Assembly (NCBI GenBank): GCA_037157565.1
Contig: JAZHRO010000012.1
Coordinates: 54,489,501-54,553,500, forward strand
Length of the DNA stretch: 64,000 nt
Direction of reading: 5' to 3'
DNA from: Thalassia testudinum
Lineage: Eukaryota; Streptophyta; Magnoliopsida; Alismatales; Hydrocharitaceae
Shown: piece by piece, positions 56,622 through 64,000 of the stretch
Layout of the letters: the number at the start of each line of letters is the position of its first letter
Numbering within the stretch: position 1 is the first letter of the stretch
The notes under the pieces: model-generated
Database searches by the model: none
Told to the model about the DNA's origin: nothing
Seen by the model: the letters and a program-made list of their open reading frames with translations, nothing else
Made by a program: the position numbers and the translations under genes

Positions 56622-59229
56622 TGATAATAACGTCATCATCAGTCATATCTAGCTTTAATTAGTCAAAATCTATTGATAAATGCTCCTACATAACCGCCAA
56701 AAGACCGTAATTCAAGGCACATCCTTTCTAGGAGTTTAACATGAAACTAGGGTTAAAACTATAATTTTACTATCATATCATGAATGCAAAACAACTGCTG
56801 GTTTTCTTAGGTATTTTTTAAAGGTCAAATATGCATTAAAGTTTGACAAGAGGGTCGGTGCATATAGAAATAGGTTTTCACGCATTACGAGAATTAATGG
56901 ACATTTCAAATCCTAAAAACAGACCCGCTTAATTAACTGAGGTTCTGGTCAGGATAAAATTCACCTAAATCCTCTAAAAATCATAGAAAAATATTCTCTA
57001 GGGTTTAGCATCCTTGATTTGACCATTAGAGTATCAGAGAGATAATTAACCTAATTTGAGTTTTTGCAAAAATTACCTAGTCAAACTTTGTCAAAACCTA
57101 AATCCGACTTCACCATCAAATTCCTTGGGTCCAAATTAAGTTTGTATCAAAATTTGGGCCCAATCAAAGATCATATTGACCTAGTTTGCATTTCAGTTTA
57201 GTCTGACTCTTTTTATCATATACGTACCTCTAGCTTTTTGAATTCCTTACAAATGGGTAACTAATTTTGTCGTCTTCTTTATAATCAGGTCCCTCCGCAA
57301 TTATCGTGGAGGAACTCCTACTCTAGCAACCTTCAACTAGGGATTTCTCCCTGATTGATGGGAGGATCCCTTCCAAAATTGGAAGGAGGACTCCTGAGAG
57401 ATTTTCCTACAATTTAAGCCACATCTTGGGTTCTAATTCTTTCCTAAATCTTCATGCGAATCGATTGAAGGATCGAGTCTCCTATTTTTGCGAAGCTTCG
57501 AAGCTTTCAAGCTTGGGAAGCTCTCTTGAGACCTATATAGGGACACATGAGGACAAATCGTCCTCCTTAGCTAGGTTTTGGCGTAAAAATCCTCTTCAAA
57601 CTCCTTCCCCAGCCATCTCCGACTTATCTCCGGCGAGCTCCTCCCTCCATCGTCCTACGGCCTCCTAACAGCCAAATTGGGAGTGCCACATTCTTCCCTG
57701 ACTTCTTCCGCCCCTCGACAACCAAATTAGGGGCTCTCAAGTTGCCTTCTTCCTAGCCGCTCCTCCAGTGGAGAACCTCTCTTCCACGGCGTCGGCCAAT
57801 CAAAGTCGGCACCTTCCTGCCTCTTTCGTCCACTATATTAGGTCCTATATCTCCCTCTTCTTCCCTTCTTCCTCTTTCTCTCTTTAAACTCCAATTCTGA
57901 CCACCGTTCAGGCTCTCCCCATCTGTCTTCTCCAAGTCTGGCAAGGGCTCTGATGAGCCCGCTCCACCTCCATAGACCACCATCCGCACCGCCACATCTT
58001 CCAAAAGCTCCGCCATCACCTCGCAACCAAAAGTGCTAACCTTTTTGGGGCTATTGGCCACCTAAGACCTCCGTCGAACAACCAATCCTCCGACCTTCAT
58101 ATCCGACTTCGTCCGGCCACCATTCACACACCCACGCCATGAAACCACCACGACCATCTTCGTCATCACTTGATGAATCTCTTGAGACATTTTGACATGG
58201 CCGAGAGTCCGTATTTTGCTTTTTCAAGTCTCGTCGCACTTCTCTCGTTGTCGCCATCACCTCCTCCCTTGCTTGTAGTCGTCCGGCGAGCTCAAAGCCT
58301 GGTTTCACTTCCAGGAGACACGGATTACGTTCACATTCCCAACTGCAACACCAATTTCACCAAGGGCAACCTTAGCAGCTTCAATTGAGCAGCATCTTCC
58401 ACTGTAGTTCACATTAAGGAGAAAGGGACATGTAGTCCCACATCATGCACGAACAGAGCTCTGGAGGTGTATAAGTTGAATACGTGTTGAGGCCTTATCG
58501 CCCAAGAAAACTGAGGGCTCGGGTCCCCTGTTTCATGCACTCCGCACCTCACACCTCGCTCGTGCACACATGCACGTGGGTCTGGCCAAACCCTATTACC
58601 TGATCCTAATACCCGATTATGACCCAATTATTTGAGAAGAGGAGAAGAGAAGGGGAAGATTTGTGAGAGGGGTAGGGGGATTTTGCTCTTCAGGGCAATC
58701 TCCCAACACTTAGTCACAGAGAAGGGCTGTGCCTCTGATGAAGAGAAGCTGAAGAGGAATAAGAAGAAGAAGAGAAAGAGAAGTAGAGAAGTGAATAACA
58801 AGAAGACCTGTGCTCATGCTATTAAGTCTTTGACTTGGTTGAAAACGTTGTGGCATTATTTTGAGGCACTGTGCATATATTTGATTTATTGAGTAATTGG
58901 TATGTATATGCTTAAGACTAATAATTGGTGATTCAAATCACCATTATTTTATCTTAGATATCTTTTTGCCTTGTCAAACTCTTGACATACTCATGTTCTA
59001 CATTGAATATCAGATTTGAATAGATATTATTCATTGATTATCATTATTGGCTTGATTTCCTATTTTCATTTATACACTAATCAAGATTAGTGTGTGAATT
59101 CCTATTGCTCCCTGTGTTTGACCTCGGACTTCACTTTTAGATATTCGAGTTATAAATTTATTTGTTTGAGCGCATTTGTCCTATACTACAATGCATATCT
59201 TAAACAAAAATAAATTTGCGCGCACAACA
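56622..59229 (+). repeat. E7: 5' LTR
   Basis: It begins TGATAATAACGTCATCATCA and ends GCGCACAACA, 2608 bp, followed by a primer site. TATA-type TATATAG at 57534-57540, USE/TATA pair at 58435-58475. The left flank is ATTGG. The partner duplication is outside the window. Confidence 0.85.
58435..58475 (+). promoter_or_regulatory. snRNA-type USE plus TATA in the E7 LTR
   Basis: GTCCCACATCA (58435-58445, one change), exactly 24 nt, TATAAG (58470-58475). The first TTTT after the expected start is 58681-58684 in GATTTTGCTC, aligned to the GGTTTTGCTC of E3 and E4. Confidence 0.55.
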
Positions 59230-60123
59230 TTTTGGCGCTGTTGTCGGGGAGCAACGTACAATTCACTGCTATTCTTTATTTTAATTGATTATATTAGAGC
59301 ACTAACTTGCCTTATTTGATTTCTTATGATTTTACGAGGTACTTCATGAGGCAATCTTCCATGCAAAATAGGCACTCCCAGGGTAGGTAATCTCTTTTAT
59401 TCCCTAATCTCCTAATCCTTGGAAGAGATAAAAAGGAAACAATCAATTAGGAACTACATGCCTTTTTTTATAGTAATTTTCATTAAAAAGGTAAGTTTCC
59501 TGATTTGTGAAAAAAAATCTTCATATCTGGTTGAAGCTTGAGGCGATTCTAATTAGCTATTCCCCATCCTAACTTCCTGTATCTACTAGGGACTACGCTT
59601 GATTTCTAAATCACCTTGGGCTAACACACTTCTTGCTTAAAGTCCAAGGTGAACATTTTGAGATTTAGTAGGACTTGAAATAAAGCCAATTAGGGTTTCA
59701 ACAATTAGGGTTTGAAGTGTTAGAACACATTTTCCTGCATAAAAAGAATAAACCATCCTGCATTTGTGTACTACCCAAGCCTTCGTTTGAAAAGATCTAA
59801 TCAAGGAAAAATCCTAAAAATCAGGCCTTAAAATCACTTGAACCCTAAAATCTTGGACCTAATAAACTGAGAGTTATTCAGGGTGATTTTTGGGTCTTGA
59901 CCTAGATTTCATTCTACCATCTTTAGGGCAGGTCAGGTGAAGTTGGTCTACTTCGTGGGCCAACCAACCTCCAAATTAGGTCACAAGTCAAATCAACTTC
60001 TAATCAAGTGAAATTCAAGGCACAAATTAGGAATAAAATTGGTAGACTTAAGGTCCTAAGCTGATAAACCCTGGTCTACTTGGAACAGCAGTGACAAGGA
60101 GGGTCGGGTGGGGGAAGCCCTAC
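59230..60123 (+). mobile_element. E7 leader remnant
   Basis: Collinear with the E3 leader (e.g. CAGGTCAGGTGAAGTTG near 59930 and GTCGGGTGGGGGAA near 60103). It stops at 60123, where an LTR begins. No ORF or polypurine tract is left. Confidence 0.7.
59233..59250 (+). other. Primer-binding site of E7 (tRNA-Asp, two C-to-T changes)
   Basis: TGGCGCTGTTGTCGGGGA, 4 nt after the LTR end. Confidence 0.85.
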
Positions 60124-61841
60124 TGATGATAATGTCATCATCAGTCATATCTAGCTTTATTTAGTCATATTCCATCATTAAATGCTCCTACATAACAGCC
60201 AGAGGACCATAATTAATTACAAATCCATTCTAAGAGAAAGACAGTAAAACAAGGATAAAACTATAGTTCTAACAGTATATCTCAATTGTAGTACAATCAC
60301 AAGTTTTCTCAAGGGTTAAATAAAGGTCAAATGATCATAACTGTCTAACAAGTGAGTCCGTACAGACATAAAAGTGTTTTCACACATTTCAGGAATTAGA
60401 TTACATCTGAAACCCTAAAAATAGACCTGCTTGATTCACCGAGGTTCTGGTCAAGATAAAATTCACATAAACCCTCTAAAATTCATAGAAAAATATTCTC
60501 TAGGGTTTAGCATCCTTGAATTGACCATTAGAACCTATTTTAACTTAAAATAGAGTCACAGACAGACTATTACCCTAATTTAAATTTTTACATAAATTAC
60601 CCAGTCAAACTTAGTCAAAACCTAAATATAACTTCATAATTGGATTCCTTGGGTTCAAATTAGGTTTCTACCAAAATTTGGGCCCAATCAGAGATTGTCT
60701 TGACCTAATTTGCAATTTGGTCCAGTCTGAAGCTTTTCTACCACACATGTGAACTTAACTTTCGAATTCCTTACAAAAAGGTCCTTAACTTTATCATCAT
60801 TCTTTACAAATGGGTCCTTTTGCAATTATCGCTCAAGAATCCTACTTCGAAGAGCTTCATTTGGAGTGTTCTCCTTGATTGATCAATGAAACTTTCCCAA
60901 AATTGAACTGGAGACTCTTTAGGAAATTCTCTTTCCAATGAATCCGGTCTTAAGCCCAACAACCTTCCCAATCTCTCATGCGAACACATGAGAGATTCGG
61001 GTACCTCATAGGTTTCCAACTCCAGTGAGCCTTCCAAGCTTGGGAAGCTTGCTTCCCAAGCTTTAACCACTCCTTGTGACCTATAAAAGAAACCCCAGTA
61101 CAACGCCATGCTTTTCATGCTTGAATTTGGCTGGAATACCCTCCACTTCATCCCTCCTCTTCGGTCGAATAGCTCCTCAACATCCAGCAATCTTCTCCGA
61201 CCTCCCTTGTCGTCTGTCCGCAATACCAGCAACAGATTCTCCTTCCTCATCTTCCTCCGCGTCGTGCTGTACCAGCCGATGCCTCTCCCTCCGTCGTCCT
61301 CCCCATTTCCTCCTCACTAGAGCCTTTATCTTCTCTAGAGCCGATGTACCCCCGGTAAGGAAAATCCTCCCCTTTCGTCTAATTAGCTTAGGTTAGATTA
61401 GTTTCTTTCCACTTTTAGGTTAGATTCCCCTTTTCTTATCCCCATTTCAACCCCTCGACACATGCTATCACCCTCGTCTTCCCTATCTCCGGCAATCCCT
61501 CCGACAAGGCGCTCCCATCACTACACTCCATACGCCTCGCCATCCATCCCACAACCTTCACCACGACTCCACCAATCAATCCCTTCTCCTATTTCGCTCC
61601 ATCGCTCACCCAAACACGCCCTCGAACAACCCACATTCCTCCGTCCAATTCCGACCTCGCCAGCCACCTACACACATCCTTGCGCTACATCACACACACC
61701 ACCACATTCATCGTCTCACAGCGGAGCTACTGAACTCATTTGACAGGGTCTAAAGGCCGTTCTTCATGTTTCAGGTCAGTAGGTCCCCAGCGCCATTAAC
61801 AGCAAGCTTTGAGTAAGCTCTAAGCTTGCTCTTCAACACCT
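60124..61841 (+). repeat. E7b: LTR related to E7, cut by E8
   Basis: It begins TGATGATAATGTCATCATCA. TATA at 61082-61089. It differs from the E7 LTR at many positions over the first 150 bp, more than expected for the two ends of one element. It may be the E7 3' LTR after an internal deletion or a separate insertion. It ends at the E8 target site (CACCT at 61837-61841). Confidence 0.65.
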
Positions 61842-62555
61842 TATTGAAGCTACGAGTTACTACGCTATTGTATTTGGTTTTTGAAAACCTGTCGTTGCAA
61901 TTTGAAAGGGAAGAACTCGTGTTCAACAAATAAAATTTGTATCGGAATAGAAATCTCGGGTTGAACTCAGGGAGGCTATGTTGAGCTATTTTAGCAATTA
62001 TATTTTTTTAGGGTTTTTGTTGAAAAGCGAAGCGATGTAGTTACAATGAAGCAATATTAACAATCAGAATAAACCAGAGAGAGAGAGTAACATGCACTTA
62101 ATATTCGAAAATGTTTATACAATAAAATCAGAGAAAAATTACACTAGAAAGCAGAAAATCAATTACACTAGAAAGTAGGAAAATTCTACTCTAGAAAGCT
62201 GAAAAGAGGAATCGGAGAGAGAAGTTATCTTCCTAGACGATCACTTGGAGGACGAGTCGGACGAGACGTCGCTTGGAAGACGGAGGATGAAGCAGGAAGA
62301 AGGAGGTCGAGGTAGGAACACGAGAACAGGGCAGCACGTCGTCATCGTCGTGGGATCCACTTCTGAAATGAGGGTGAAAATTTGACTTTATCTCTCGAGG
62401 AGCATCCCAGGTGTGAGACAAGCTTCTCTTGAGCTTTGGAGAGGGAGAGACGAGAAAGAAGGGATGAGAATTTCGTATGGAGGGGGTCTCCTTTTATAGT
62501 TGCAAGGAGTGAGGGCAATTTGGTCATTTTATGTTGAAAATCATTAATTCAGGAC

Positions 62556-62585
62556 CTTTAGTGACAGATAAATCCGTCACTAAAG
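62556..62585. repeat. LTR inverted repeat upstream of TATA (E8)
   Basis: CTTTAGTGACAGAT and ATCCGTCACTAAAG arms with one mismatch, 57 bp from TATA on the minus strand. Confidence 0.7.
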
Positions 62586-62854
62586 GCTTGAACGTGGCCT
62601 TCTTGGGCGGCGCTCGCACGCCCGTTCGCCTCTCGCGCGTGAAATGCGCGCTCCATGTTCTTCAAATCTCACGATCGGACGGCTTAACTCGCTCCTCGCC
62701 ATGCCTCATTAAGCCGCAACACCTGCGTGAGATCCCGCGTTCTTCGCCTACGTCTGATGGAGAGTGAACACTATCGAACGCGCACAACCGCTCGATTGCG
62801 ATCGAGCGCTCCTCATCGCCCACTCACCCACGTGCACCCTCGCCAAATTGAAGC

Positions 62855-62915
62855 GCTCAAGGCTTCGGACGGGTGCCTTTGCTTCACGAGAGTGCTCTCA
62901 ACCAACGTGCCACCA
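62855..62915 (-). other. tRNA-like module in the E8 LTR
   Basis: Minus strand: A-box-like TGGCACGTTGGTTGAGAGC (62912-62894) and B-box-like CGTCCGAAGCC (62871-62861). It differs in sequence from the E0, E1 and E2 modules but has the same position and layout. Confidence 0.45.
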
Positions 62916-63524
62916 GCGTGTTTGTGTCATGCTCTTGAAATGTGCATGCATGACCCGCAGCCGTTGGATGATCATCCAACAGCGGAGAAGCAACGATCAG
63001 ATTGAAGAAGAGAAGGCGCAGCGGGTGTAGCGACTGGTTGGGCGGCTGAGATGGCACCACGTGGCGCTATCTTGGCCGTCCATCTTCTAGATGATGTAGA
63101 TGGTGCCACGGTTGTCGGATTGAGTCAATTTTCACACCGTTAGGCTGCGATCGTTGATTCGAATCCATCCATGCGGTCGAATTTATTGTCTGAAGTGCAG
63201 ATTCACACCATCTTGGCCCTTGGTCTTCTAGGATTCCTCAGTCTCTATCTGATGCTACAGATGTTTGATTAGGGCGATCTTAGAGTCGTTGAACTCCAAT
63301 CGTTGCCCTAATCAAATCTGTATGATTGGATCTTCGATTCGAGGCCCCGATAAAAATTTTCCCTATCCATGAACATAAAAGGAGACAATTAACCTCCATT
63401 TTATTCAAACTAATCTAAATGCAAGATGATGCATGCTATGCAATATTTATAGTATGAAATGCAATTCTATGCTTAAGAACATGCATAAATAGACATCTTA
63501 TGTAATATAAACATGTTTACATCA

Positions 63525-64000
63525 TAGCTCCATGCCTATGTTTTGCTAGTCCCTAGCAAAAACTATATGCTATTTATGAAAGATTTAGGTTGGATTATTT
63601 GCGCATGAATTATTTTCAATCATTAAGAAAATGTTTACTTAGGATCTGAACTTTCAAAGACACAACAGTGCCCAGGTTTCTGCCAAAATGCAGGCCGCCT
63701 CAAGCCCTCACCTTATTCGAAGAAAATTTTCTTTTTCTCTTTTTCTTCTTTTCTAATTTTTTTGGATTTTCGAGTTTAGGGTTTAAGAGTGGCTTTCTAT
63801 GGTCATTCAACTCACCCAAGATTTGATGAGAACCCTAAGTTGTAAGCATCTTATTGTGAATGTGATAGACTTGTTGATCAGCAATTAGAATAGACTTCAG
63901 GTTTCTACGTCTGTAGGTGACCTTAAAAAGAGAGTTCTGCCTAAAGGTGTATCTTTATAACCAGTAGCTTTATCCCTACTTTTATTTCTATGGGGTCAAC
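63525..64000 (-). other. E8 polypurine tract and 3' UTR
   Basis: Minus strand GGGACTAGCAAAAC then ATAGGCATGGAGCTA abuts the LTR. Beyond it the A/G-rich and CCTAAACTC blocks match the 3' UTRs of E1 and E2 near 10460-10740. Confidence 0.75.

Larger units (their letters stand above)
61842..63524 (-). repeat. 3' LTR of E8
   Basis: Reading minus it begins TGATGTAAACATGTTTATAT and ends in a diverged CTTCAATA. G-box 63058-63063, tRNA-like module 62855-62915, inverted repeat 62556-62585, TATA 62498-62491, GA tract near 62080. Confidence 0.85.
61842..64000 (-). mobile_element. E8: 3' end of a minus-strand element of the E0/E2 group
   Basis: The 3' LTR is 61842-63524, the polypurine tract about 63525-63556, then 3' UTR to the window end. 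The rest lies to the right of the window, so the target duplication cannot be confirmed. Confidence 0.85.

Noticed and set aside
1..64000. A CRISPR array or prokaryotic operon
   Set aside because: Repeats are LTRs, microsatellites and UTR units; there are no evenly spaced short repeats. The content is plant retrotransposon DNA.

Overview
The window is nuclear DNA of a flowering plant from a repeat-rich, non-genic region. I found no convincing single-copy host gene. Almost all of it is long-terminal-repeat (LTR) retrotransposons of the Ty3/gypsy superfamily, Athila/Tat-like, stacked inside one another. The diagnosis rests on an 18-nt primer-binding site, TGGCGCCGTTGCCGGGGA, complementary to the 3' end of plant tRNA-Asp(GUC), on recognisable gag, protease, reverse transcriptase, RNase H and integrase remnants, and on LTRs of 1.6 to 2.7 kb with 5-bp target-site duplications. 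The species cannot be named from the sequence.

Layout, with names used below. E0 is a minus-strand gag-pol element from before base 1 to 38448. E1 (4896-12431, +) and E2 (12989-30505, +) both sit in its pol gene. E3 (19902-29664, +) sits in the 3' LTR of E2. A solo LTR, S1 (33076-36290, -), sits in the E0 leader and is itself split by a probable LTR, S2 (about 34004-35683). E0 lies in a CACTA transposon whose right end is at 39940. That CACTA lies in the 3' part of a plus-strand element, E5 (39941-41615 and 49002-51984). E5 also holds a minus-strand LTR, E6 (41616-41974 and 47788-49001), broken by a 5'-truncated E3-like element, E4 (41975-47787). Further right are an eroded internal remnant (51985-53544), an unclassified 3-kb block (53545-56621), a plus-strand LTR and leader (E7, 56622-60123), a related LTR (E7b, 60124-61841), and the 3' end of a minus-strand element (E8, 61842 to the window end).

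How the parts work together. E0 is the only element with a nearly full gag-pol set, and it is dead: stops, frameshifts, two altered integrase catalytic positions, and a 5' LTR that lost its TATA segment. E1 to E4 carry no gag or pol. They keep the primer site, polypurine tracts, a probable 1-kb leader intron, conserved 3' untranslated repeats and one long acidic ORF of unknown function. This looks like a set of non-autonomous passengers that use the proteins of E0- or E5-like elements.

The most interesting signals are in the LTRs. E0, E1, E2, S1 and E8 carry a tRNA-like module (A box and B box) in U3. E3, E4 and E7 carry a copy of the plant snRNA upstream element (RTCCCACATCG) followed after exactly 24 nt by a TATA-like box, the spacing used by plant RNA polymerase III U3/U6 promoters. 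No run of four T occurs downstream until a shared GGTTTTGCTC. Both LTR lineages may therefore have small polymerase III transcription units inside their LTRs.
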